DNA of 64,000 nucleotides, taken from positions 20,096 to 84,095 of the forward strand of contig CAZETS010000012.1 in the NCBI GenBank assembly GCA_964515335.1, given 5' to 3'. The stretch comes from TMED88 sp964515335 (GTDB lineage Bacteria > Myxococcota_A > UBA9160 > UBA4427). The notes under the pieces were generated by a model. That model had not been told where the DNA came from. It did not search any database and worked only from the letters and a program-made list of their open reading frames with translations. This document shows, one piece after another, positions 16,301-26,042 of this stretch. Numbering within the stretch: position 1 is the stretch's first letter; every line of letters starts with the position of its first letter. The position numbers and the translations under genes were made by a program.

Positions 16301-16461
16301 AGAGCCGTCAGGCGATCGGCATCGCGGTGGTGGGCGGCCTGCTCTTCTCGACGGTGTTCACGCTGGTGGTGATCCCGGTGGTCCACTACGCGCTGGTGCG
16401 CGGAGCCGAGCGACTGGGCTGGAACACCGTCCCGCCGCGGGTGGAGCTGGACGCGGCGTGA
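13372..16461 (+). CDS. RND-family efflux permease (HAE1/AcrB-type)
   Basis: This 1029-residue inner-membrane proton-driven pump has twelve transmembrane helices and two large periplasmic loops. The proton-relay residues are present: adjacent aspartates D400-D401 in TM4 (GLLVDDAIVVQENI) and lysine K920 in TM10 (VTKNSILLVDFANQ). The N-terminus ISELSIRRPVLATVMSLV and the ELPDIDNPLVSV segment are typical. Length agrees with AcrB/MexB (about 1045). Start is GTG at 13372 overlapping the adaptor stop. Substrate is unknown; closeness to HAE1 rather than to heavy-metal exporters rests on the DD pair and NXXXXVVENI-like motif. The last 76 bases overlap the end of the convergent GT-C gene. Confidence 0.95.
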   Translation: MTISELSIRRPVLATVMSLVIVVAGCAAFFALPVRELPDIDNPLVSVSTIYLGASPETVEATITEPLERVLNGIDGIRSIESTSAFGMSAINVEFEAGRDLDVAATDVSNAVLRAVDRLPEIARRPVIRKAGANSSPIMWINVQGDDYSPEDLTDIADRIVRTPIQLLPGVAQAVIGGERRYAMRVWLDPARMAAHGVDALDVRNAIRQSNLQLPAGELEASGRKFTINADAQIDDPSEFERIVIREAGDVPIRIEDVGWVELGSENYQAITRFYARDTVGVGVIRQSRSNELAVSEAVRAALPGIQRAVPEGVEISMSVDFTTFVREALREVSITLMIAIAIVVLVNLAFLHSATTMAITLTVIPVSIVGTLSVLLALGFSLNILTLLGLVLSVGLLVDDAIVVQENIYRRQQLGETRLTAARNGSREVGFPVIATTVAVVSVLVPLSLMTGDTGRLFREFAICVAVAVSISTFVALTLVPMLCSRFLTVGAPTGAISRGIEGGLTAAAAAYRGALGFCLDHRAAIGAVLVIIVVSIAGLLRITPTTFLPIEDRGRIVTVIRAPEGSTSAFTRRALRQIEERKLAIPEIVGFFAAIGMSFGQPASSSAGIIFTRLQHWNERDVKQQEIVARLFGELMQIPEAMVFAINPPSLGRSSRADLEMVIKSSSANLDEFAEANGAILSQMREMPGLVNVDSDLRLENPQLDIVFDRERAADVGVPVQAVSESLRLLVSQSAADDFVLRSKQYDVVMALASPFRSVPDHLGELHVRARDGAMVPLSSLIDPVPRIAPSRLNHYDLQRSATFTGNLAPGATLGEVLEQAQEIVSELLPAGFTTDLRGTSREFVESQAQVYLTFGMALLLIYLVLSAQFESFLHPLTVLFSVPLASLGALIALYVTGNTLNLYSQIGIILLVGLVTKNSILLVDFANQERARGAELLPALIAAGRTRFRPILMTSTTSILGAMPLALASSAGAESRQAIGIAVVGGLLFSTVFTLVVIPVVHYALVRGAERLGWNTVPPRVELDAA

Positions 16462-17675
16462 AGCGCCACCCCCGCCAGCAGAAACGTCACCCACAGCATC
16501 GGCGCGCGATAACGCAGCGAGAACTGCACCAGGTAGTAGGGAAGCGGCAGTAGAAGCGCCCAGGCGAGCAGCAGCGGGCCCGCCGGCAGTCGCCGGCGCA
16601 GCGTCACCACGACCCCGCCGATCGCGAGCAGCGTGCTGGCGTACACGACCGCGCTCGACCAGCGGCGCGGGCCGCGGGTGAGCTCGCGCCAGGGATCGCC
16701 CACCGGTGACGGCGCCCAGAACGAGGCCGCCCGCCGGGCGATCAGGCCTGCCGATCGCACGGGCTCGGCCGCGATGTAGTCGAGCGCAGAGGCGAGCGCG
16801 CGGCGGTTGTACTCGAGCTCGCCCAGCTCGCGAACGCGCCGGGCCTCGCCGGGTGAGCGGTTCGGATGGTGCCGCTTGAAGCAGCCGCTCAGCATGTTGT
16901 CGAAGAGGCTGACGCCCGTGCATGCGTTGAAGCTCACCGCCATCTCGATGCCGAGGTTGTCGCGCACGAACGTGAAGCCGCCCAGAGCCTGGTGGTTGCG
17001 CGCCAACCACGGAGCGAGGATCAGCACCGGCACGGCCACCATCACGAGCTGCCGCCGCCAGCAGGCGGCGAGGCCGGCGCGCCGGATCTCCCAGCCGGTC
17101 CACGCCAGCCAGACGATCGCCGCCACCGGGTAGGCGAGGATCAAGAGCCCCCAGCCGCCGCCGATCACGGCGTCCCGCCCGCTCGGCCCCGGCGCCGGCC
17201 GCCTCGCCCGCACGGCGATCAGCCCCGTCAGCACGATCATCAGCAGCGCGACGTAATCGCTCTCCCACCGCGCGGTCGGCGGCGGCGCGGCGAGCAGCGC
17301 GAGCACCGCGCCGCACAGCCCGGCGACGGCGCCGAGCCCCAGAGCGCGGCTCAGCAGAGGCAGCAGAGCGGCCTGTGCGGCGAGCGCGGCGGCGGCCGCC
17401 CAGTACAGCCACGCGTGCGCGGCGGGCGATCCGCCGAACGCGCGGAAGACGAGCGAAGCGGCGGCGGGATGCACCGGCGCGACGTGGGCGGTCGGGCCGG
17501 TGGGCATCGCGGCGAACGGATCAGCGAACTCGCCCCGCTCGGCCAGGGAGAGCGCCACGCGCGTGCTCTCCACCAGGGACGTGGCCGGCCGCTCGCGAAG
17601 CGCCGACGTCACGAGGCTCGACGCGAAGATCACGACGCAGACGGCGGCGAGGCGGGCAGCAGCAGGACGAGGCAT
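16386..17675 (-). CDS. GT-C-like integral membrane protein (ArnT/PMT-like, predicted glycosyltransferase)
   Basis: This 429-residue polytopic membrane protein has about ten hydrophobic helices. It lacks a readable DxD, but has features of undecaprenyl- or dolichyl-phosphate-sugar dependent GT-C enzymes: an N-terminal helix, an extracytoplasmic loop (LVESTRVALSLAERGEFADPF) where GT-C proteins hold a catalytic acid, then a helix bundle and a C-terminal periplasmic part with RHHPNRSPGEARRVREL. The start at 17675 is the first ATG before the signal-like helix. The 3' end overlaps the RND permease by 76 bases tail-to-tail. Substrate unknown; a simple membrane protein of other function cannot be excluded. 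Confidence 0.65.
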   Translation of the reverse strand: MPRPAAARLAAVCVVIFASSLVTSALRERPATSLVESTRVALSLAERGEFADPFAAMPTGPTAHVAPVHPAAASLVFRAFGGSPAAHAWLYWAAAAALAAQAALLPLLSRALGLGAVAGLCGAVLALLAAPPPTARWESDYVALLMIVLTGLIAVRARRPAPGPSGRDAVIGGGWGLLILAYPVAAIVWLAWTGWEIRRAGLAACWRRQLVMVAVPVLILAPWLARNHQALGGFTFVRDNLGIEMAVSFNACTGVSLFDNMLSGCFKRHHPNRSPGEARRVRELGELEYNRRALASALDYIAAEPVRSAGLIARRAASFWAPSPVGDPWRELTRGPRRWSSAVVYASTLLAIGGVVVTLRRRLPAGPLLLAWALLLPLPYYLVQFSLRYRAPMLWVTFLLAGVALHAASSSTRGGTVFQPSRSAPRTSA

Positions 17676-17741
17676 CGCCCGAGAGCGTGCCGGACCCGGC
17701 GCCCCGGCGCAGCGCTCGGCCCGGGTGCCTATCTTGCCGTG

Positions 17742-18293
17742 ATGGACCGCCCCGCCAGCGAACGAGACCGGCGCGCCGCGCTCGGCGAGTTGGTCGCCCT
17801 GCACCGCCGGGTCGACGAGCAGGCCGCCGCGATCGCGGCCCGCCACGGCGAACGGCTGCGCTGCCGCCTCGGCTGCACGGCCTGCTGCATCGACGGCATC
17901 ACGGTCTTCGCCGTGGAGGCGGCGCGCATCCGCGAGGGCCACGAAGACCTCCTCGCCCGGGCCGAGGCCCATCCGCCCGGCGCGTGCGCGTTCCTGGCCG
18001 CCGACGGCGCCTGCCGGATCTACGCCGACCGCCCCTACGTGTGCCGCACCCAGGGCCTGCCGCTCCGCTGGCACGAGCCCGACGCGCACGGCCGGGCGGC
18101 CGAGCACCGAGACATCTGCCCCGAGAACGAGCCGGGGCCGCCGCTCGCCGGGCTGCCCGAAGCCGAGTGCTGGACGATCGGACCGAGCGAGTCGCTGCTC
18201 GCCGGCATCGCCCGCCGCTACGACCCCGAGGCGCGCCGCCTGCCACTCCGGTCGCTCTTCCGACGAGCCGAGCCCCTCGACGGGCCCGGCTGA
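17742..18293 (+). CDS. YkgJ-family cysteine-cluster protein
   Basis: This 183-residue cytoplasmic protein has the YkgJ/CxxxCxxCC cluster (CRLGCTACCIDG near 42-53), a second pair in GACAFLAADGACRIYADRP, and VCRTQGLPLR. Such clusters bind zinc or an iron-sulfur centre; the biological role of the family is not settled. The ATG at 17742 is chosen over a GTG at 17739, as the family begins soon after. It is divergent from the GT-C gene, with a 66-base shared upstream region, and ends 3 bases before the stop of gatB on the opposite strand. Confidence 0.85.
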   Translation: MDRPASERDRRAALGELVALHRRVDEQAAAIAARHGERLRCRLGCTACCIDGITVFAVEAARIREGHEDLLARAEAHPPGACAFLAADGACRIYADRPYVCRTQGLPLRWHEPDAHGRAAEHRDICPENEPGPPLAGLPEAECWTIGPSESLLAGIARRYDPEARRLPLRSLFRRAEPLDGPG

Positions 18294-18296
18294 CCC

Positions 18297-19808
<1,512 letters not shown>

Positions 19809-19842
19809 CGCGTCTCTCCGGCCCGCTCGCGGCCGATCGGCT

Positions 19843-21291
19843 CTACGCGGGCGGCCTGCGCAGATGGTGGTCGGTGCGCCGCTGGAAGGCGTCGGCGACA
19901 CGCAGCAGGGTCGCCTCGTCGAGCGCCGGCCCGACGAGCTGCAATCCGATGGGCAGCCCGCCGCTCTCCCCGCACGGCAGAGAGATGCCCGGCAGCCCGG
20001 CCAGGTTCGCCGACACCGTGTAGACGTCGCCGAGATACATGCTCATCGGGTCGTCGAGCTTCGCCCCCAGCTCGAAGGCGACCTCGGGATAGGTCGGCCC
20101 GGCGATCAGGTCGCACGCCTCGAAGGCCCGTTCGAAGTCGCGCCGCACCAGCGTCCGCACCTGTTGGGCCTTCTTGTAGTACGCGTCGAAGTAGCCCGCC
20201 GAGAGCACGTAGGTGCCGAGCAGGATGCGGCGCTTCACCTCGGACCCGAATCCCTCGGAGCGCGAGCGGCGGTACATCCGATCGACGTCCTCGGCGCCGC
20301 TGGCGCGCCGCCCGTAGCGGGCCCCGTCGTAGCGCGCGAGATTGCTCGAAGCCTCGGCGGTGGCGACCAGGTAGTAGGTCGAGACCACGTAGGGCGTGTG
20401 GGGCAGCTCGACCTCCACGAGCTTCGCGCCCCCGGCCTCGAGCTCGGCGAGACCCGTACGCACCGCGGCGAGAACCGCTGGGTCGGCGCCGTCTTCGACG
20501 AAGTACTGCTTCGGCACTCCGATGCGCACACCGGACACCTCGCCGGTGAGCGCCGCGTCGAGCGCGAGGGGCGGCTCGGGGAGCGACGTCGAGTCACGCG
20601 GGTCGTGGCCCGAGATCGCCTCGAGGACCCACGCGCACTCGCGCACGCTGTGACTGAGCGGACCGATCTGATCGAGCGACGACGCGAACGCCACCAGTCC
20701 GAAGCGCGAAACGCGGCCGTAGGTGGGCTTCATGCCGACCACGCCGCAGAACGAGCCCGGCTGACGGATCGATCCACCCGTGTCGCTGCCGAGCGCCACG
20801 CCGGTGACGCCCGCCGCCACCGCCGCCGCCGAGCCGCCCGACGAGCCGCCGCACGAACGCGACGGATCCCAGGGATTGCGCGAGGGCCCGAAGATCGAAT
20901 TCTCGGTCGACGAGCCCATCGCGAACTCGTCCATGTTGGTTCGCCCGACGATCACGGCCCCGGCGCCGCGCAGCCGCTCGACTACCGTCGCGTCGTAGGG
21001 CGAAACGAAGTCCTCGAGGATGCGCGACGCGCAGGTCGACAGCTCGCCGCGCACCACCAGGTTGTCTTTGAGCAGGATCGGTGCGCCGTCGAGCGGAGAG
21101 CGGAGCTCGCCCGCGGCCCGCCGGGCGTCGGACGCGTCGGCCTCGGCGAGCGCCGCCTCGGCGCGCAGGCCGACCACTGCGTTCAGTCGCGTGCCCGCGC
21201 CTTCGGCCCGCTCCAGCGCGCGGGCCGCCAGCTCGCGCGACGACACGCCGCCGGCGTCGAGAGCGGCGCGCTGCTCCTCGAGGGTCTCCAC
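19843..21291 (-). CDS. gatA: Glutamyl-tRNA(Gln) amidotransferase subunit A
   Basis: This 482-residue amidase-signature enzyme releases ammonia from glutamine for the GatB active site. The Ser-cisSer-Lys triad is visible: K75 in PILLKDN, S150 in SCGGSSGGSAAAVAAG, and S173 in SDTGGSIRQPGS. The N-terminal (RTNMDEFAMGSSTENS) and C-terminal (NLAGLPGISLPCG) GatA hallmarks are present. Length is typical (about 485). Start is a GTG at 21291, 3 bases after the gatC stop. Presence of gatCAB suggests transamidation routes for Gln-tRNA and/or Asn-tRNA. Confidence 0.97.
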   Translation of the reverse strand: METLEEQRAALDAGGVSSRELAARALERAEGAGTRLNAVVGLRAEAALAEADASDARRAAGELRSPLDGAPILLKDNLVVRGELSTCASRILEDFVSPYDATVVERLRGAGAVIVGRTNMDEFAMGSSTENSIFGPSRNPWDPSRSCGGSSGGSAAAVAAGVTGVALGSDTGGSIRQPGSFCGVVGMKPTYGRVSRFGLVAFASSLDQIGPLSHSVRECAWVLEAISGHDPRDSTSLPEPPLALDAALTGEVSGVRIGVPKQYFVEDGADPAVLAAVRTGLAELEAGGAKLVEVELPHTPYVVSTYYLVATAEASSNLARYDGARYGRRASGAEDVDRMYRRSRSEGFGSEVKRRILLGTYVLSAGYFDAYYKKAQQVRTLVRRDFERAFEACDLIAGPTYPEVAFELGAKLDDPMSMYLGDVYTVSANLAGLPGISLPCGESGGLPIGLQLVGPALDEATLLRVADAFQRRTDHHLRRPPA

Positions 21292-21294
21292 CGT

Positions 21295-21597
21295 TCAGCC
21301 CTCCTCGCCCTCGAGGACCTTGGGGACCACGAAGGCCGTGCCGTCCCGCAGCGGGGCGTTCCCGAGCGCGAGCTCGGGATCGAGCGGGGGCGACGGCTCG
21401 TCGGGCCGCGTGGGCGTGGCGAGCGGGATCGCGTGGGCGGTGGGCTCGATGCCGGCGGTGTCGAGCCGCGCCAGCTGATCGACGTGCCCGAGGATCTGGT
21501 CGAGGTCGCGGGTCAGCGCCCCGATCTCGTCGTCCGACAGGTCGAGGCGCGCGAGATCGGCGGTGCGCTCGACGTCCTCCCGCGAGATACGTGACAT
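21295..21597 (-). CDS. gatC: Glutamyl-tRNA(Gln) amidotransferase subunit C
   Basis: This 100-residue subunit wraps around GatA and helps hold the GatCAB complex. Family signs are ISREDVERTADLARLDLSDDEI, the DQILGHVDQLARLDTAGI helix, and the C-terminal LRDGTAFVVPKVLEGEE, which ends like most GatC proteins. The ATG at 21597 is the only sensible start. First gene of the operon; its upstream region (21598-21686) is shared with the divergent helicase gene. Confidence 0.95.
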   Translation of the reverse strand: MSRISREDVERTADLARLDLSDDEIGALTRDLDQILGHVDQLARLDTAGIEPTAHAIPLATPTRPDEPSPPLDPELALGNAPLRDGTAFVVPKVLEGEEG

Positions 21598-21686
21598 TCG
21601 CGCAGGCTAGCAGCCCTCCCGCGGGACACGAGCCGCGGCGGCGCCATTGCCAAGCCACCGCCCCACCGATAGCCTGCCACCCCGAA

Positions 21687-23213
21687 ATGACTGAACTTTC
21701 AGAGCTTTTTTCAGAGGTCTCCGAGGACGTCCAGGCGTCGCTGCACGACCTCGGCTGGCACAAGCCCACCCCCGTTCAGGCCAAGGCCATTCCGCTCATG
21801 CGGGGCGGCGGCGACCTGATCGTTCAGGCCCAGACCGGCAGCGGCAAGACCGGCGCCTTCGGGATCCCCCTCGTCGAGGCGGTCGACACCGACCGCGGGG
21901 TCATCCAGGCGCTCGTCATGCTGCCGACCCGCGAGCTCGCCAACCAGGTGGCCGTGGAGGTGACCACCCTCGGCAAGCACCGCGGTGTGCGGGTGCTCGC
22001 CGTCTACGGCGGTGTCGGCTACGGCGAGCAGATCGAGAGCCTCGAACGCGGCGTCCACATCATCGTGGGCACGCCCGGCCGCATCCTCGACCACCTCAGC
22101 AACGGCCGCATGGATCTGGGGGACACGCGCGTGCTCGTGCTCGACGAGGCCGACGAGATGCTGTCGCTCGGCTTCTGGCCCGACATGCGCGAGGTGGCGA
22201 CGTACCTGCCCGAGAAGCGCCAGTCGCACCTCTTCTCGGCGACGATCCCCGAGAAGGTCCGCTCGCTGTCGCGCTTCTTCCTGACCGACCCCGAGTTCGT
22301 CGCCGTCGACGACGGCGTGAGCGCGCCGCAGCAGATCGAGCACTACTACTACGTCTGCACCGCCAACGAGAAGGATCCCCTCCTCGCCCGGCTGCTCGAG
22401 TACGAGGACCCGGAGAGCGCGATCATCTTCTGCAACACCAAGGCCGACGTCCGCTACGTGACGGGCTACCTGCAGAAGCGCGGCTTCAACGTGGACCAGA
22501 TCTCCGGCGACCTCCCGCAGCCGGCTCGCGAGAAGGCCATCCAACGCATCAAGGCCGGCGAGCTGCGCTACCTCGTCGCCACCGACGTCGCGGCGCGCGG
22601 GATCGACATCAGCGACCTCACCCACGTCATCGGCTACGCGACGAGCGACCAGCCGGAGGTCTACCTGCACCGCACGGGCCGAACCGGCCGCGCCGGAAAG
22701 TCGGGCGTGGCGATCTCGCTGGTGTCGGGTCTCGACATCGGCAACTTCAAGCACATGCAGAACGTCAACAAGATCGAGATCGCCGAGCGCAAGCCGCCCA
22801 CCGAAAAGAACATGCTCGAGCGCGTCCGCGAGCGCCTGCAGGTGAAGGTCGAGCAGGAGATGCGGGCCCGGCCGCCCGCCGAGGTGCGCTACGCGGTCGA
22901 GCGGCTGATCCCGGTGATCGAGGAGATGGCGGGCTCGCACGAGGGCCGCAAGGACCTCGCCGGCATCTGCGCCGCCTACCTGGCCGAGCACCGGCCCGAG
23001 ACGACGATCGCCGCCGAACCCGACGCCGGGTCCGGGCCTTCGCCCGCCGCGGCGCGCGAAGGCGAGGACAGCGGACCTCCGCGCCGGGACGACGATCCGG
23101 GCCGCAAGCGCCGGCGCCGCGGCGGGGGCGGGGGCGGAGGCAGAGGCGGCGGATCGGGCGGCGGGCGCGGCAACCGGAGCCGGTCTGGCGGCGGGCGCAA
23201 GAGCGGGCGCTGA
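21687..23213 (+). CDS. DEAD-box RNA helicase with RGG-rich tail
   Basis: This 508-residue ATP-dependent RNA helicase has all motifs in order: Q motif KPTPVQ, Walker A AQTGSGKT, PTRELA, TPGR, DEAD (VLVLDEADEML), SAT, and HRTGRTGRAGK. Helicase core is about residues 1-380. The C-terminal part after residue 460 is Arg/Gly-rich with repeated GGG/RGG blocks, a disordered RNA-binding tail seen in DeaD/CsdA-like proteins. The role is likely RNA remodelling in ribosome assembly or decay. The start at 21687 is chosen since LSELFSEVSEDV is the usual beginning. It is a single-gene unit divergent from gatC. Confidence 0.95.
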   Translation: MTELSELFSEVSEDVQASLHDLGWHKPTPVQAKAIPLMRGGGDLIVQAQTGSGKTGAFGIPLVEAVDTDRGVIQALVMLPTRELANQVAVEVTTLGKHRGVRVLAVYGGVGYGEQIESLERGVHIIVGTPGRILDHLSNGRMDLGDTRVLVLDEADEMLSLGFWPDMREVATYLPEKRQSHLFSATIPEKVRSLSRFFLTDPEFVAVDDGVSAPQQIEHYYYVCTANEKDPLLARLLEYEDPESAIIFCNTKADVRYVTGYLQKRGFNVDQISGDLPQPAREKAIQRIKAGELRYLVATDVAARGIDISDLTHVIGYATSDQPEVYLHRTGRTGRAGKSGVAISLVSGLDIGNFKHMQNVNKIEIAERKPPTEKNMLERVRERLQVKVEQEMRARPPAEVRYAVERLIPVIEEMAGSHEGRKDLAGICAAYLAEHRPETTIAAEPDAGSGPSPAAAREGEDSGPPRRDDDPGRKRRRRGGGGGGGRGGGSGGGRGNRSRSGGGRKSGR

Positions 23214-23270
23214 TCGAAGCACGCGCGGGGCCGGCCCGCCGGCACGCCGCGGCGCGTCGCGGCCGGCGGG

Positions 23271-24569
23271 ATGGGCTGCGCGTTGAGGGCCGAGCTGGGC
23301 GCGCTGCGGATGCTCGACGGGCCCTGGCGCCGACTGCGCGAACCCGGCGCGTGGCTGGCGGCCGTGATCGCAGTGGGCGCGCTGCCGCGCCTCTTCCTCG
23401 TGCTCGCCAGCGAGGGCACGCTGGACGCGGTCGTCTGGCTCGCGCTGGTGGACGACGTCCGCGAGCGCGGCCTGCTCGCCGCCTACGAGGGCGGCACCTA
23501 CACCCTCAACCATCCGCCGGTCGCCGTCTGGCTCGGCATCGGCCTGCGCGAGCTCGGCCTGGCCACCGGCGTGCCCTTCGCGGTGCTCTTCCGTGCACCG
23601 GTAGCGCTGCTCGACGGCGCCACCTTCGCGGGCATCGTGTGGCTGTTCGGCGCGTCGGCGGATCCGCGCTGGCGCAACGCGCGCTTCGTGATCGCGTCGG
23701 CCTGGTGGCTGTCGCCGGTGCCGATCCTGCTGTCGTCCTTCCACGGAAACACCGATCCGGTGGTGGCCCTCCTGCTGGTGATCGCCGCGGGCGCAGTCGC
23801 CCACGGCCGCTATGTGCTGGCGGGCCTGGTCGTCGGCCTGGGGCTCTGGGTGAAGATCCCCGGCGTGCTGGTGGCTCCGCTGCTCGCGCTCGCGGTGCCC
23901 GACTGGCCGAACCGCCTCCGCTTCACCGCCGCCGCGGCGGGAGCCGGGCTCGCCGGGTACCTGCCGTGGCTCCTGCAGGACGCCGAGACGGTGATCCGCT
24001 CGGTCTTCCTGTATCCGGGCCTGCGCATCCAGACGACCGCCGGCATGCCGATCTGGGGCCTCGAGCGCTTCGCGCCGGATTGGCGCGACGTGGCCCCCGC
24101 CTGGCGGGACGGCTACCGGGCGCTGCTGATCGGCTGGCTGCGCGCCAACACGCTGATCTGCCTGGCGCCGATCGCGCTGCTCGCCGTGGCGCGCCGGGGC
24201 CGACGCGACGCCGCCGCGCTGGCGGCCGGCGTGGCCGGCAGCTACGCGATCCTCTACGGCCTCTCGAATCTCTGGTCGTTCCAATACCTGGCGTGGTCGG
24301 CCCCGTTCTGGTGGGCGCTCGGCTGGCGCTGGGGCGCCGCCGCGACCGCGCTCTCCACCGCGTACGTGTACGGGCTGTACGCCTGGCTGTGCGACAGCTG
24401 GCTGCTCGTCGGGCCGTGGGACTTCGTCGGTCGACCCGAGTGGCCGCTCGCGCTCAGGCTGGCGCGCGACGCCTGCATCCTCTTCTTCGCCGCCACGGCG
24501 CTCGCACAGATCGCCGGCGCCATCCGCGACGAGTGGCGCCGTCACCGGCGGCGCATCCTGGTAGGATAG
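23271..24569 (+). CDS. GT-C-like integral membrane glycosyltransferase (ALG6/GT87-like fold)
   Basis: This 432-residue polytopic protein has around ten transmembrane helices. The first periplasmic loop carries an Asp-containing stretch (WLALVDDVRERGLLAAYEGGTYTLNHPPVAVW), and a second loop has SSFHGNTDPVVALLL. Both are places where lipid-phosphate-sugar dependent GT-C enzymes (ALG6, ALG8, PIG-M or bacterial GT87 types) keep acidic and HP residues. The substrate is unknown. It is the first gene of a run with the MBOAT and AlgJ-like genes (24-base gap to the MBOAT start), hinting at a polysaccharide build-and-acetylate unit. The ATG at 23271 is used; an ATG (MLDGPWRR) 39 bases further is an alternative. 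Confidence 0.7.
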   Translation: MGCALRAELGALRMLDGPWRRLREPGAWLAAVIAVGALPRLFLVLASEGTLDAVVWLALVDDVRERGLLAAYEGGTYTLNHPPVAVWLGIGLRELGLATGVPFAVLFRAPVALLDGATFAGIVWLFGASADPRWRNARFVIASAWWLSPVPILLSSFHGNTDPVVALLLVIAAGAVAHGRYVLAGLVVGLGLWVKIPGVLVAPLLALAVPDWPNRLRFTAAAAGAGLAGYLPWLLQDAETVIRSVFLYPGLRIQTTAGMPIWGLERFAPDWRDVAPAWRDGYRALLIGWLRANTLICLAPIALLAVARRGRRDAAALAAGVAGSYAILYGLSNLWSFQYLAWSAPFWWALGWRWGAAATALSTAYVYGLYAWLCDSWLLVGPWDFVGRPEWPLALRLARDACILFFAATALAQIAGAIRDEWRRHRRRILVG

Positions 24570-24593
24570 GACGGACGGGGCCGAGACCACGCC

Positions 24594-26024
24594 ATGCTGT
24601 TCAGCTCGACGGTCTTTCTGTTCGCCTTCCTGCCGATCGTCCTGACGCTACACCTGCTGCTGCGGGACGTGCGCCACCGCAATGCGCTGCTGCTGGCGGC
24701 GAGTCTCTTCTTCTACGCCTGGGGGGAGAAGCTCTACGTCGCCGTGCTCCTGGCGTCGATCGCGGTCAACTACCTCTTCGGCCTCTGGATCGCTCGTAGC
24801 CGGGACCGCCGCGGCGATCGACTCGCCCTCTTCACGGCCGTCACGGCGAATCTCGGTCTGCTCGGCGCCTTCAAGTACGCGAACTTCGTGGTCGACCAGC
24901 TCGCCCCGCTGCTGGCGGCGGCCGGACTCCCGCCGATCACGCTGTCCCCCATCCACCTGCCGATCGGCATCTCGTTCTTCACCTTCCAGTCGATCACCTA
25001 CGTGGTCGACATCCACCGGCGGCAGGCGGACGCGCAGTCGAGCCCGCTGCGCGTCGGGCTGTACATCGCCCTCTTCCCCCAGCTGATCGCCGGGCCGATC
25101 GTCCGCTACCGCCGCATCGCCGAGCAGCTTGGCAGGCGAAACCCCCGCATCGACGACCTGGCGGCTGGCCTGCGCCGCTTCGTGACCGGACTCGGCAAGA
25201 AGGTGCTCGTCGCCAACACGCTGGCGGTGCCCGCCGACGCGATCTTCGCGATTCCCACGAATCAGCTCGAGACGCCGGTGGCCTGGTTCGGCATCGTCTG
25301 CTTCGCGTTCCAGATCTACTTCGACTTCGCGGGCTACAGCGACATGGCGATCGGCCTCGGGCGTTGCCTCGGCTTCGACTTTCCCGAGAACTTCGACTGG
25401 CCCTACACGGCGCGCTCGCTACGCGAGTTCTGGCGCCGCTGGCACATGTCGCTGTCGACGTTCTTCCGCGACTACCTCTACATCCCACTCGGCGGCAACC
25501 GCCGCGGCACCGGCCATACGGCGCTGAACCTGCTCGCGGTGTTCCTGCTCTGCGGACTGTGGCATGGCGCGGCGTGGACCTTCGTGGTGTGGGGCCTCGT
25601 GCACGGCCTGTTCCTCTCGCTCGAGCGCACCCGCGCGGGCCGCGGCCTCGCGCGCCTCCCCGCCCCGCTCCAGCAGGCGTACGCGCTGGCGGTCACGCTC
25701 GTCGCGTGGGTGTTCTTCCGCGCCGACACGCTCGACCAGGCGCTCGCCCATCTCGCGGTCATGGCGGGCCGGGGTGCGGCCCCGGGCGGAGCGTGGCCGC
25801 TGATCGTCTTCGCCGACACGGTCGTGATCGCGGCCCTGGTGGCCGCGCTGACCTCGCTGCTGCCGGCCACGCGCCGGCTCGCGGGCCGGCTCGCGGCGCT
25901 CTACGAATCACCGGGCTGGCCGCTCGAGCTGGCAAGGCTCTCCGCCGTGGTGCTGACGGGCCTGCTCTGCGCGATGTCGCTCGCCACGGGCACCCACGAT
26001 CCGTTCATCTACTTCCGGTTCTGA
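24594..26024 (+). CDS. MBOAT-family membrane O-acyltransferase (AlgI-like)
   Basis: This 476-residue protein has the AlgI-type MBOAT fold with many transmembrane helices. It transfers acetyl groups across the membrane to a polysaccharide or to an acceptor enzyme. Visible hallmarks are the N-terminal LFSSTVFLFAFLPIVL, FYAWGEKLYVAVLL, IGISFFTFQSITYVVDI, LGFDFPENFDWPYTARSLREFWRRWHMSLSTFFRDYLYIPLGG, and the catalytic histidine H324 in LLCGLWHGAAWTF. Length agrees with AlgI (about 500). It is followed 18 bases later by an AlgJ-like gene. Confidence 0.94.
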   Translation: MLFSSTVFLFAFLPIVLTLHLLLRDVRHRNALLLAASLFFYAWGEKLYVAVLLASIAVNYLFGLWIARSRDRRGDRLALFTAVTANLGLLGAFKYANFVVDQLAPLLAAAGLPPITLSPIHLPIGISFFTFQSITYVVDIHRRQADAQSSPLRVGLYIALFPQLIAGPIVRYRRIAEQLGRRNPRIDDLAAGLRRFVTGLGKKVLVANTLAVPADAIFAIPTNQLETPVAWFGIVCFAFQIYFDFAGYSDMAIGLGRCLGFDFPENFDWPYTARSLREFWRRWHMSLSTFFRDYLYIPLGGNRRGTGHTALNLLAVFLLCGLWHGAAWTFVVWGLVHGLFLSLERTRAGRGLARLPAPLQQAYALAVTLVAWVFFRADTLDQALAHLAVMAGRGAAPGGAWPLIVFADTVVIAALVAALTSLLPATRRLAGRLAALYESPGWPLELARLSAVVLTGLLCAMSLATGTHDPFIYFRF

Positions 26025-26042
26025 TCGGAGCACGAGCGCGCG

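Noticed and set aside
21711..24590. Open frame of 959 codons on the minus strand
   Set aside because: It is antisense to the DEAD-box helicase and the GT-C gene, both of which have full family motifs. It is a composition artefact.
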